A stretch of 64,000 bases of DNA, taken from the NCBI GenBank assembly GCA_049610385.1, contig JBMYZL010000010.1, positions 1 to 64,000 of the forward strand, written 5' to 3'. Origin of the DNA: JBMYZL01 sp049610385. GTDB lineage: Bacteria > Bacteroidota > Bacteroidia > Flavobacteriales_D > Sanyastnellaceae. How positions within the stretch are numbered: the stretch's first letter is position 1; every line of letters starts with the position of its first letter. Position numbers and translations under genes: made by a program. This document shows positions 41,657-50,153 of the stretch, piece by piece. Under the pieces are notes generated by a model. That model did not search any database, had not been told where the DNA came from, and saw only the letters and a list, made by a program, of their open reading frames with translations.

Positions 41657-43139
41657 TTTCAGCAAGCCGCGTCGGCAACATCCTTTGGGATTGGTGGTCC
41701 ATTTGTGGCAGAACGTCCTCCGGTCCCTCCGTGCTTTTTTTCCGTTGATTTTGGTGTTGGCTGTCACTGAAAAGGTGCAATTGGCATTGATTTGGAGCGG
41801 TGCTGCATTGGGCTTTTTTTTGGTGATTTTCACCACGTTGGAGTATTTCCGTTTTCGCTACCACATCGAGCGTGATGTTGCGTTGGTGGTGCGCCGCGGA
41901 GTGCTGCAATTGGAGCGTCTGGAAATTCCGTTCTCACGAATACAAGCGGTTCATTTGTCACGCCCCTTGTTGTGGCGTGTTCTGGGATTGACGGCGGTGA
42001 GCCTCGACACAGCTGGAAGTTCAGGGAATGAACTGGAAATACGAGCGTTGTCTTCCGCGGAGGCGCATGCCCTCCGGCAACAACTCCGACACGCGATTGG
42101 GCAACGTGAACGGCACGTTGAAGAGCAGCCAGAATCTCCGGTGATCAAGGATCTCAGTCAGTTGGTGTTGTCGTTGACCCACCGGGATTTGTTGCGCATC
42201 GGATTGACGATGAATCATTTGCGGAATGGTATGTTGGCATTTGGCGCGGTCGCGGGTGTGGGCATGCAAATTTTGGATGTGCTATCGCCTCAATTGGATT
42301 CACTCCCTTCGTGGCAAATGGGGTTGTTGAGTTTGTTCAGCGGATTGTTATGGATCATGGGCATTTTGTTCTTTTCTGTCATGGGCATTTTCATCAGTAT
42401 GCTTTTTGCGGTGATGGAGCATTATGGACTGAGATTGGTTTTGGCGAAAGACCGATTGGAATTGACGTCGGGCTTGCTGCGCAGAAATGAGTATTCCATC
42501 CTCCTGAGCAAGGTTCAAATCCTGCGATGGCGAAATTCTTGGTTGCAGCGCGCTTTTGCATTGGAATCGCTTCAAATTCAACAAGCTCGCGCCGCTTCAG
42601 AAGCAGGATCACATGCCTTGAAATTGATGTTGCCGGGTTTGAGTGCCCATCACACCACAGCCCTTGAGGATATTTTCAATTGTCGCCATTCCGGTGAAAC
42701 CCGTTTGGTGCGCCCGGTTGCTTTTCATTTGTGGTTGTCGCGTTTGGCTTATTTTACACCTGGACTTCTCTTCGCTTCTGCGTTTGCGATCTTGAGTGGT
42801 GACTGGCTTTTTCCAGGGTCTTTATTCGCAGGGTGGATGGTTTATTCGTGGCACGCTGGGAGGTGGTATCATGAGGCCAAATTTGTCCACACCGACGGAA
42901 AGCATGTCTGGTTTCATGAAGGTTGGTGGAAGCGCGAACGTTCATTTGCGAGATCACACCAACTGCAACGTGTGACTTTGACTCAGCACTTTTTGCAAGT
43001 TCGTCGGGGTTCGGCTCACCTTCACCTGCACACGGCTGCTGGCACCGTCACCATGCGCCACATTGATTTGGGCATCGCAGAAGCCCTCGCAGATGAATTC
43101 TTGGCGAGGGTGGAAGCCCATCGCGGCCCATGGATGTGA
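41637..43139 (+). CDS. Membrane protein with multiple bacterial PH domains (YdbT-like)
   Basis: The start is set at the ATG at 41637, giving a 500-residue protein that overlaps the upstream stop by 20 bases. It alternates membrane helices and bPH2 domains. The first PH domain includes HIERDVALVVRRGVLQLERLEIPFSRIQAVHL and SLDTAGSSGNELEIRAL; a second is at RLVLAKDRLELTSGLLRRNEYSILLSKVQILRW; a third is in KFVHTDGKHVWFHEGWWKRERSFARSHQLQRV. This three-PH plan is that of YdbT. It probably forms a membrane complex with the preceding YdbS-like protein. Confidence 0.85.
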   Translation: MNAFVIDFSKPRRQHPLGLVVHLWQNVLRSLRAFFPLILVLAVTEKVQLALIWSGAALGFFLVIFTTLEYFRFRYHIERDVALVVRRGVLQLERLEIPFSRIQAVHLSRPLLWRVLGLTAVSLDTAGSSGNELEIRALSSAEAHALRQQLRHAIGQRERHVEEQPESPVIKDLSQLVLSLTHRDLLRIGLTMNHLRNGMLAFGAVAGVGMQILDVLSPQLDSLPSWQMGLLSLFSGLLWIMGILFFSVMGIFISMLFAVMEHYGLRLVLAKDRLELTSGLLRRNEYSILLSKVQILRWRNSWLQRAFALESLQIQQARAASEAGSHALKLMLPGLSAHHTTALEDIFNCRHSGETRLVRPVAFHLWLSRLAYFTPGLLFASAFAILSGDWLFPGSLFAGWMVYSWHAGRWYHEAKFVHTDGKHVWFHEGWWKRERSFARSHQLQRVTLTQHFLQVRRGSAHLHLHTAAGTVTMRHIDLGIAEALADEFLARVEAHRGPWM

Positions 43140-43178
43140 CGCGTATTGAATGCGCACTTTCTGGGCCCCCATTTCGAA

Positions 43179-46019
43179 TCACTTTTCTTCACGCAAAATT
43201 TGTAGCGTTCCCGAACAATAGTCTCTCAACTCTGGCGTGTCGCTGCAATTCATCTCCAGGGTCTCCAATGTGTAATAATAGAGCCCATCGGCCAGCACTT
43301 GCCCATTTTCATTTTCACCGGCAAACGGTTCTGTGTTGTGGGTCTGCAAATAAACCCGCTTTCCCCAGCGATTGAATATGGACAACTCATATTTCAAGCA
43401 TTCATTGGCTACGCCATTGAATTGCAGAATTTCATTGTCACCGTCTTTGTTGGGGGTGATGACATTGGGCACATAAAAATTGGCCAAATCAAACTCACTT
43501 TCCAAATACTCATCCTGTGTTGCGCTGTATGCACATCCATATTGATCGGTCAAGATGAGCTCTATGGAATAGTCTCCGGTGACGTTGAATGGGTAATCAG
43601 CAATGGCTGCAACTTCGACCAAATCGCCATCGAATGACCAGTTATATGTATAGATTTCGTCAGGGTCAGGTGCATTTGGGGTCAGTACTACCCGGTTGCA
43701 TTTCACATCAAAATCAAAGGCCAAATCATCAAAAGGGGCGGGGATGATGTACTCAGAAGTGGTTTCCCCGCCACATCCAAATTCATCATAGTACGCGTAG
43801 GTTACAAAGTAATCTCCCGGCGCTGCTGAGCCATGATTCAAGTTTGTGCCCACGACAAATGGCCCGCTTAAGGCACCTCCTGGTGGCTGAGGATCCAATG
43901 GAATGACATCCAATTCGGGACAATAGCTGGTTTCAATGTTGGGTTCGACAGTGGGAATGGGTTGAATATCGAGATCGACAGTCAGGATGCTGTCACAGCC
44001 CAGGTTGGTCACATATTCAGCGATGTAAGTACCCGCATTGCTGACTTCGGTGCCATCTGGCAAAGTGAAACTTTCTCCTGCGCAGATGGTCTCTTCAAAC
44101 AACAAATCGTAGGCAGGTTGCAATGTCAAGTTCAGAATGATGCTGCTATCACAACCCCAAACAGATTGTAAATCAAATTCGAATACCCCAGATTCTTCCG
44201 CCAGATCGCCATCGGGCAATACATAGGGTTCGTTGGAGCAAAGCGTGGCCTCTATCCACTCGTCTTCATATGCTGGGTGCACGGTGATGTCATACACAGC
44301 CGTGCTGTCGCACCCAGTAACTGCTGAGGTGTAAATCACCTCGTACACTCCCGTGGTGTCGGCTTGAGGACCATCGGGTATGTTGACATACTGGCCATCG
44401 CAGATGTCATAAGCGTATTCTGTGTAGATGGTCGGGATGATTTCTGCCACTGTGGTGATGGTGCTATCACATCCAGCTTGAACGGATGGAAGCACAGTTA
44501 CAAAAGTGCCCGATTCGGTCAACAAGGTGCTGTCAGGGAGGTAGTAAGGGTCGTCTTGGCAAACGATGACTTCTTGGCTGATTTGGTACAGCGGGGTCTC
44601 AAAGAGTTCTGTGAGGATGATGCTATCACAACCGGCCACACTGACAAGTGTGGAGGTGTAATCTCCCGGGGTTTCGGCGACGATCCCGTCGGGCAGGACA
44701 TAGGTTTCCCCTTGACAATAGTAGGCTTCTTCTGCCACAGTGATGGCATAACCAACAGTCACGGTGGTGTCGGAACTGCAGCCCGTGGTCGTTCCTGTGA
44801 TGGTGTAGGTGGTGGTTTCATCAGGCGATGCCAATACCACTGGACCACTCGTGGTGCTCAATCCCGTGGCCGGCGTCCACGTGTAGGAATTGGCACCTGA
44901 GACCACAATCAGGGCGGTTTCGTCGTTGCAAACCGTGGGATAGGGTGGGTCGATTGTCAAGACCGGATAGGGTACCACCACAACCGTGATGTCCACGGTG
45001 TCTTCACACTCGGGGTTCGTGACATACACCGAATACGTTGTGGTGGTGTCTGGATTGGCTGTGACCACGCCGGTATTCGTGTTGCTGAGTCCAGTCGAAG
45101 GAAACCATTCGTAGGTGTCCGCTCCTTCCATGGTGATTTCAACTTCACCGCCCTCACAATACACAGGGTATGTGGGGGAGATGTTCAAGGCGACACCGCC
45201 GATGGGCGTGATGGTCACAGATCCCTCTCCGTTCACATTCCCTGCGGTGCAGGTCCCTCCAGCTGGTGTCAAGCTGGATCCACCGCCACCGCCACCACCA
45301 CCCACAGCGGTGGTGAATGTGACGCAATCTGAACCGCCGCCACCGCCTCCAAATCGACCCCCACCACCGCCACCACCTGGGGCTTGGCTGCCGCAAGGGT
45401 CGGAGCCACCCGCCCCACCATTGCCAATGGTTCCGGGGAATCCAGCGTTTCCGCCGGAAGCCCAAGGGGGGCCGCCAAAGCCGCCCATGAATGACGTTCC
45501 TCCACCGCCGCCGTCTCCGTAAGTGTCCTCACCATCCACACCATTCAAACAGCCACCGTTTCCTCCGTCGGCATCTGAAGTTCCACCGCCCATGCCACCG
45601 CCTCCAGATGCCACGGCAAGTCGTTCGCTGAATCCGTAGGGTGCAATTCGAATGTCGGATGCACCACCCCCACCACATGAACGTGATGCGAAGGGACTCG
45701 CATTGGCTCCATTCCCCCCGCCATTCCAGCCGCCTGTGAAGCAATCGCCTTCGCCGCCCACACGAATTTCCAGGACATCACCGGAGAAGACATCAATTGT
45801 GGCGGTCACAGTGGCGCCGTTGCCACCATTTGTGCCTCCGCCGGCGCCACCTTTCAAAGTGACTTCCAATTGATTGACACAGGGCGGGACGGTGTAGGTT
45901 TGGACTGAACCTGTGTAATTGAAGACTACCGGGGTTTGGGTAAAAGCAGATTTGGAGGTGAAGACCAAGACGCAAATGGTCAGGACCCATTGGGTAAAGA
46001 GAAGGATGTTCTTGCTCAT
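43179..46019 (-). CDS. Giant glycine-rich secreted protein with CHU_C (type B T9SS) C-terminus
   Basis: The start at 46019 gives a signal peptide (MSKNILLFTQWVL to about FTQ); total about 946 residues. Domains in order: a short beta lead, a glycine-rich domain of about 230 residues with runs such as GGGGGGGRFGGGGGGS, Ig-like repeats with CEGGEVEI and CNDETALI cores, and five tandem repeats of about 48 residues with a C-x-x-E/D-x-Y-x-LPDG ... GCDS pattern. A CHU_C gliding-motility-type C-terminal domain (PNVITPNKDGDNEILQF, IFNRWGKRVY, LADGLYYYTLE) closes the protein. The C-terminus directs export by T9SS as a type B cargo. It is probably an adhesin or matrix protein. Confidence 0.88.
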   Translation of the reverse strand: MSKNILLFTQWVLTICVLVFTSKSAFTQTPVVFNYTGSVQTYTVPPCVNQLEVTLKGGAGGGTNGGNGATVTATIDVFSGDVLEIRVGGEGDCFTGGWNGGGNGANASPFASRSCGGGGASDIRIAPYGFSERLAVASGGGGMGGGTSDADGGNGGCLNGVDGEDTYGDGGGGGTSFMGGFGGPPWASGGNAGFPGTIGNGGAGGSDPCGSQAPGGGGGGGRFGGGGGGSDCVTFTTAVGGGGGGGGSSLTPAGGTCTAGNVNGEGSVTITPIGGVALNISPTYPVYCEGGEVEITMEGADTYEWFPSTGLSNTNTGVVTANPDTTTTYSVYVTNPECEDTVDITVVVVPYPVLTIDPPYPTVCNDETALIVVSGANSYTWTPATGLSTTSGPVVLASPDETTTYTITGTTTGCSSDTTVTVGYAITVAEEAYYCQGETYVLPDGIVAETPGDYTSTLVSVAGCDSIILTELFETPLYQISQEVIVCQDDPYYLPDSTLLTESGTFVTVLPSVQAGCDSTITTVAEIIPTIYTEYAYDICDGQYVNIPDGPQADTTGVYEVIYTSAVTGCDSTAVYDITVHPAYEDEWIEATLCSNEPYVLPDGDLAEESGVFEFDLQSVWGCDSSIILNLTLQPAYDLLFEETICAGESFTLPDGTEVSNAGTYIAEYVTNLGCDSILTVDLDIQPIPTVEPNIETSYCPELDVIPLDPQPPGGALSGPFVVGTNLNHGSAAPGDYFVTYAYYDEFGCGGETTSEYIIPAPFDDLAFDFDVKCNRVVLTPNAPDPDEIYTYNWSFDGDLVEVAAIADYPFNVTGDYSIELILTDQYGCAYSATQDEYLESEFDLANFYVPNVITPNKDGDNEILQFNGVANECLKYELSIFNRWGKRVYLQTHNTEPFAGENENGQVLADGLYYYTLETLEMNCSDTPELRDYCSGTLQILREEK

Positions 46020-46114
46020 GGTTGGTGCCAAAATAGGCATACTTCATCAACTCTTTGCATTCCAAAAGGTTGCAAATTGCCACTTGAATTGGTTTTTGGA
46101 CATTGGAACGGAAG

Positions 46115-46585
46115 ATGGAAGGAATTTATAAACGGACACTTGAACAATTGGATGCGGCGGATGCTGAACTTTTGGATTCAGCATTCGAAGCCGCGGCCTC
46201 AGCCTATGCACCCCATTCGAAGTTTCATGTCGGAGCTGCCGCTCGTCTATCATCAGGTCGATTGGTGGTCGGGAGCAATCAGGAAAATGTGGCTTTTCCC
46301 TCGGGATTGTGCGCTGAGAGGGTGGCGGCATTTGCTGCGGGAGCTCAATTTCCGAATGATTCGATTGAAGTGATGGCCATTGTCACCACCAATGGTGAGA
46401 AAGTTCTCGGCGGCTTCAGCCCATGTGGTGGGTGCCGTCAGGTGCTCTTTGAAAGCGAAGAACGTCAGGAACAGCCAATCCGCCTAATTCTTCAGGGGGG
46501 GCGAGATGCCGAAATCATGGAGGTGACCTCTGCCGCAGTGCTGTTGCCGTTGGCCTTTAAGGCCCGAGGCTTGGGTGAGGATTGA
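46115..46585 (+). CDS. cdd: Cytidine deaminase
   Basis: The 156-residue cytoplasmic enzyme deaminates cytidine or deoxycytidine to uridine. Start at ATG 46115; a TTG at 46103 is unlikely. Zinc ligands and the proton-transfer glutamate are all present: GLCAER with Cys66 and Glu68, and SPCGGC with Cys104 and Cys107. The lead-in YAPHSKFHVGAA is characteristic of the small tetrameric form. The gene is single, between the glycine-rich giant and the second barrel paralogue, both transcribed from the other strand. Confidence 0.93.
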   Translation: MEGIYKRTLEQLDAADAELLDSAFEAAASAYAPHSKFHVGAAARLSSGRLVVGSNQENVAFPSGLCAERVAAFAAGAQFPNDSIEVMAIVTTNGEKVLGGFSPCGGCRQVLFESEERQEQPIRLILQGGRDAEIMEVTSAAVLLPLAFKARGLGED

Positions 46586-46599
46586 ACCCAGATTCAAAA

Positions 46600-47505
46600 T
46601 CAATTGAACGCCACAGTCCAGCTGATCCAAGGAATGGGAATGGTGACGTCATCGACCATTAGCATGACCATGGCGTAATCAAACAAAGAGTCCTTATTCT
46701 CAGAAGCGCGGCGAATTCCCAAACTGAACAGTCCAGCATTGTCGCCAGCACTGGTGATTAAGTAGTTTTCGCTCATGAGCCAGGTGCGTTCATTCATGTT
46801 GGTCATGAAGGACACGTTCAAAATGAGGTTGGGGTTGTTCGAGGGAAAGGCTGAACCTGCTCCCAAAGTCAAATTCGACATTTCACGTCCGAAAGTCACA
46901 TTGCCAAAACCAATTCCGAGGGGTTCATCAATCAATCCATTGAAGGGAACCACGACAATTCCACCCATCGAGCCGAAAACCCCTCCGTTTTGGACATCGC
47001 CGGAAAATGTTGCCCCAAGTTTGGCAGAGCCGCCCAAACCCAGAAAGGGAACAAAAGGAACACCCAATGTCAGTTGATCCGTAACCCCATAAGATACTTG
47101 GTTGTAAATGAGATAGCCATTTTGATAATAGCCTTCCCCCGCTTGCAATTGAATTCCACTTGGGGCGAAGAAATAACGGCTGGATTGAGGATTGTAACGT
47201 TTGGGAGCCACCACAAATGGCTGATTCGAAACTTCCATGCTGATCATGTCAATCTTTCGGATGATCATGATGCCGAGCTCCAAGCTCTCAACGCGGATGA
47301 ACTCGTCGTTCTTTTCGATTACACGCCCACGGATTTCCTGTCCATTCACCAGTTGGACCTGCACATATTCTGAAACTTGGGTTTCTACCGTATCGGTTGA
47401 CAACGTTTGCCCCAAGGACAAATTGGACCAGAAAATCAAAAAAAGGAAGAGAGCAATGCTCAAGGCCCACCTTTGAAGATGAATTGCATTGGAGTTCATG
47501 AACAT
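46600..47505 (-). CDS. Outer-membrane beta-barrel protein with Sm-like domain (paralogue of 25813-26874)
   Basis: The 301-residue product has a signal peptide (to about residue 33, ending LSLGQ; ATG at 47499 is an alternative start). Residues about 46-95 (YVQVQLVNGQEIRGRVIEKN to ISMEV) show an Sm/SH3-like strand pattern. RYFFAPSGIQLQAGEGYYQ then introduces a Gly-rich beta-barrel that ends IPWISWTVAFN. The same marker segment and ending (VPWFSFTLEF) are in the protein at 25813-26874, so the two are paralogues. Function unknown; the conserved FFAPSG segment may sit at the barrel entrance. Confidence 0.75.
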   Translation of the reverse strand: MFMNSNAIHLQRWALSIALFLFLIFWSNLSLGQTLSTDTVETQVSEYVQVQLVNGQEIRGRVIEKNDEFIRVESLELGIMIIRKIDMISMEVSNQPFVVAPKRYNPQSSRYFFAPSGIQLQAGEGYYQNGYLIYNQVSYGVTDQLTLGVPFVPFLGLGGSAKLGATFSGDVQNGGVFGSMGGIVVVPFNGLIDEPLGIGFGNVTFGREMSNLTLGAGSAFPSNNPNLILNVSFMTNMNERTWLMSENYLITSAGDNAGLFSLGIRRASENKDSLFDYAMVMLMVDDVTIPIPWISWTVAFN

Positions 47506-47575
47506 GGTTTCAGACTTGATGTTGTGGTGGCAATTTTAGTCACGAAATCTCAATTGTGAGCGCAGCATCAGAAAA

Positions 47576-48292
47576 TCAGCTGTTCGATTTCTTCTTCTGT
47601 CTGTACTTCATCCAACGATCCAAATCCAAAGAGGCGCCTGCGTTCAGAATGGCTCTGGCCCCTTGAATCGGATCATCTGTGGGCGCATCCCAGATCAATT
47701 TGGCTTGCAGAGCGATTCGCTTGTTCAATTCGTGTTCTATGCTGGCGAACAGGCGAAATCCGTTCATTGTACCAGCGGTACTGCCGGACCGCGTGCCGCC
47801 TGGGATGAAGACTTCTCCTCCACATTTGCCATCCCAATCTTTTTGGATACGAAAGCTACAAGTCATCTTCAGGCGGCTGACTCGATTGGGCCAGGTGCCT
47901 CGGTCGTCACTCAGGACATCCGTGTATTTCCACTGATGGCGCAAACGAATGATGGCCTTGAAATCGCCCCACCTCTGGTCAAACTCAACTTGGGCATGAT
48001 AGCGGTGAGCCAAATGATTGATGTTCATGGCAGGCCCTTCGCCTTGAAATCGATAGCCCAATCCCAGTTGCCATTGATCGGATGCCTTGAATTCAAAACC
48101 AGTTTCCAAGTAGTTGCGGTCCACTTGATTGCCTTCTCTTCGGTGTCCGTACTCGGCTTGAACTTTGAAGGGGCCGGGCAATCCATAACCACCAGAGACA
48201 TCCCACCAAGTGCAGGGAGTCTGTCCCCAAACGCCATTGGAAGTCTGGATGATCAAGGCAAGAAGCAACCATGGAATGAGACGAACGCGCAT
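47576..48292 (-). CDS. DUF2490 family outer-membrane beta-barrel
   Basis: The 238-residue product has a signal peptide (about 1-24, ending GVWGQ) and the alternating pattern of a beta-barrel typical of DUF2490: RNYLETGFEFKASDQWQLGLGYRF, YHAQVEFDQRWGDFKAIIRLRHQWKY. The C-terminus is basic (RWMKYRQKKKSNS), unlike a Bam signal, so the barrel may close earlier. It is the last gene of the polyphosphate operon, 12 bases after the lipoprotein gene. Its relation to polyphosphate is unknown. Confidence 0.75.
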   Translation of the reverse strand: MRVRLIPWLLLALIIQTSNGVWGQTPCTWWDVSGGYGLPGPFKVQAEYGHRREGNQVDRNYLETGFEFKASDQWQLGLGYRFQGEGPAMNINHLAHRYHAQVEFDQRWGDFKAIIRLRHQWKYTDVLSDDRGTWPNRVSRLKMTCSFRIQKDWDGKCGGEVFIPGGTRSGSTAGTMNGFRLFASIEHELNKRIALQAKLIWDAPTDDPIQGARAILNAGASLDLDRWMKYRQKKKSNS

Positions 48293-48304
48293 CGAATTCG
48301 AAGG

Positions 48305-48739
48305 TCAATTGTCCAGGACGGTCAGGGTGCCTAGGTTCACGGTGTCCCTTTTTTCCACAATTTCCACGGTTTTCATGATGACGGTGTCCCCGGCGGGAAA
48401 AGCACCTGTGCTGTCCCGGGAATATGCGAAAACGGTGTAGCTCCCTGGAAGGAGATAACTGAACCGAAAGGTCCCATCGAAATGGGATGTAGTCTTGTCC
48501 CCATACATGTCCTCATCCCCATAGATGATGAAAACATCGTGATCACCTTTGAAATCTTGGTGAATAATTTGGCCAAAATTGGAGGTGTATTCCACTTCAT
48601 AGATGCGACCTTCGATGACAGCACGTCCGCCTTCACCCGGCCCCATTCGGCAACCTGCGAACAGAAATGCCGCAAGACCCCATGCCCCAATCCAGTTACT
48701 CGGATTTGTGGTAGTCTGAAAAAGCTTGGTCATCGTCAT
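48305..48739 (-). CDS. Lipoprotein with carboxypeptidase-regulatory-like (prealbumin-like) domain
   Basis: From the ATG at 48739 (or 48733) the product is about 144 residues with a lipobox FLFAGC. The mature part, VIEGRIYEVEYTSN through DGTFRFSYLLPGSYTVFAYSRDS, has the beta-sandwich pattern of CarboxypepD_reg/CNA-B-like domains, with a GSYTV core. The start overlaps the DUF4956 gene by about 40 bases, and DUF2490 follows 12 bases later. It is probably an envelope component of the polyphosphate operon, by context only. Confidence 0.7.
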   Translation of the reverse strand: MTMTKLFQTTTNPSNWIGAWGLAAFLFAGCRMGPGEGGRAVIEGRIYEVEYTSNFGQIIHQDFKGDHDVFIIYGDEDMYGDKTTSHFDGTFRFSYLLPGSYTVFAYSRDSTGAFPAGDTVIMKTVEIVEKRDTVNLGTLTVLDN

Positions 48740-49325
48740 AATAATAGATGCGCACTTGCGCAGTGTCATTCAAAAAATCGATGCGGCCTATATCAAAACG
48801 ATTGATTTTGAGACCAGTCCGGGATTCCAAGTCCGTATGCATTTCTTCAGCGCGCTCGGGAACGATCAAGTCAATGCGCTCGTAGATGACTGTCTTGCGG
48901 GTTTCGTGTTTGAGTAACCACAAATACTCAAGACCAAAGGTCATGGCGACCACAACGGCATTGATCAAAAGTGTCTCTGCGACACTGATTCGGTTGGCAG
49001 CCAAGGCATTGACAACGGAAATTCCGATGACAATGAACAGGTAGGTCATCTCTTTGATGTCGATGGCATTTGTTCGGTAGCGGATGATTCCGAAAATCGC
49101 AAACAGCCCCAAGCCCATGCCCGTATCGATGTCCAGCTTTTTCAATCCAAAACACAAGAAAAATGTCACCAAACCGATGAGGTAATAGGTGAACAAGTAA
49201 TCTTTGCGTTTGGTCTTGGGATAATAGAGGAAACGCACGATGACGGTCATGAAAACCAAATTGGCAATCAGCCTTGCGAGCAACTTGTAAAAGTCACCGT
49301 CCATCCACGTGATTTCAAATGGCAT
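48696..49325 (-). CDS. DUF4956 membrane protein, partner of polyphosphate polymerase
   Basis: The 209-residue product has about four hydrophobic segments in residues 15-135 (NLVFMTVIVRFLYY, YYLIGLVTFFLCFGL, GLGLFAIFGIIRYRT, YLFIVIGISVVNAL) and a soluble C-terminal domain with LIVPERAEEMHTDLESRTGLKI. The motif GLFAIFGIIRYRTNAIDIKEMTYLF is typical of DUF4956, a family usually encoded next to VTC-domain polymerases. It overlaps the polymerase stop by 11 bases. It may channel polyphosphate or anchor the polymerase to the membrane; this is inferred. Confidence 0.88.
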   Translation of the reverse strand: MPFEITWMDGDFYKLLARLIANLVFMTVIVRFLYYPKTKRKDYLFTYYLIGLVTFFLCFGLKKLDIDTGMGLGLFAIFGIIRYRTNAIDIKEMTYLFIVIGISVVNALAANRISVAETLLINAVVVAMTFGLEYLWLLKHETRKTVIYERIDLIVPERAEEMHTDLESRTGLKINRFDIGRIDFLNDTAQVRIYYYDDDQAFSDYHKSE

Positions 49326-50103
49326 TTTTCTTCAGTTTAGAAAGTTTACGGCGTTTGGCCTTGAATCGATTGGCCTTGAGGCCGTCTTGTGTATCCACGA
49401 GACCCATGCAGTATTTGCTGATTCGTTCTGGACGAATCTGGGATGCTTTCGCCCATCGGGCAAAAGGTGACCTGCGATTGATGCCAGATTGTTTCAATTC
49501 GGCAATGCAAACGCCAGACCACTGGGTCAGTTCCAGTTCGCTCGATTGCGTCCCGAGGCTGGGCGTTGCCACTTCAATGTTCCAATCCAATGTGAGGCGT
49601 TCTGTGTGTTCGTGGTTCACCAGTGTGATGCGATCAAATCGGTTGAACAGGGAAGGATGCAGGCTCAAAGGACTCACCTCTTGTTCCGCAATGAAGCGAA
49701 GCTGGGAATCATCGAAATGGGGGGCCAATTGAGGCAGTCTCAATCTCCTTTTATCGGTGAGACCTTTCCGTTTCAATTTGACCTCCAAAAACACCAAGCC
49801 CGAATCCACATAAGATCGTTTCCGGACTTTGTGCCGTCGAACTTTTCGGCTGTGGTGAGCAAAGTAAAGTTGGTGATTTGGATGATCGTAATACAGGGTT
49901 TCATATCGAGAACTCCGACGGTTGTCTACAGATAGCACCGCATAATGTGCATCGAGCAATTGAAGGGCTTGAAGCAACTGAGCTGCTGACAACAGGTATT
50001 TGGTGTCTTTGCGTCGGAGCAATTCCACACTGTCCATTTCTTCGAGAGAAATGGCTGAGTAGCGGTCCAGGACTTCTGGGAACGAATCTGACAGGTCGAT
50101 CAT
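49315..50103 (-). CDS. VTC-domain polyphosphate polymerase
   Basis: The 262-residue product has the VTC (vacuolar transporter chaperone) catalytic domain seen in yeast Vtc4 and bacterial relatives: RRKDTKYLL near residue 30, SSRYETLYYDHP, a basic tract RRHKVRKRSY, FLEVKLKRKG and a late C-IAELKQSGIN. These supply the Lys/Arg cage for nucleotide and polyphosphate and the metal-binding Glu. The C-terminus is strongly basic (RFKAKRRKLSKLKKN). It makes polyphosphate from ATP in the family's known reaction. It is first in an operon with DUF4956, a lipoprotein and DUF2490, divergent from the BNR gene. Confidence 0.88.
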   Translation of the reverse strand: MIDLSDSFPEVLDRYSAISLEEMDSVELLRRKDTKYLLSAAQLLQALQLLDAHYAVLSVDNRRSSRYETLYYDHPNHQLYFAHHSRKVRRHKVRKRSYVDSGLVFLEVKLKRKGLTDKRRLRLPQLAPHFDDSQLRFIAEQEVSPLSLHPSLFNRFDRITLVNHEHTERLTLDWNIEVATPSLGTQSSELELTQWSGVCIAELKQSGINRRSPFARWAKASQIRPERISKYCMGLVDTQDGLKANRFKAKRRKLSKLKKNAI

Positions 50104-50153
50104 GCAGGTTGATTGCGACGTCCGAAGATAGGGAAGTTGGGTAACTTGTCCCC

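Noticed and set aside
45115..45522. Proline-rich plus-strand frame of 135 codons
   Set aside because: It is the antisense image of the glycine-rich domain; Gly codons read as Pro codons on the other strand. There is no signal peptide or start context.
45280..45860. CCACCGCC-type repeats as a possible CRISPR or tandem DNA repeat
   Set aside because: There are no regular spacers and no cas genes; the repetition follows from glycine codons in a coding region.
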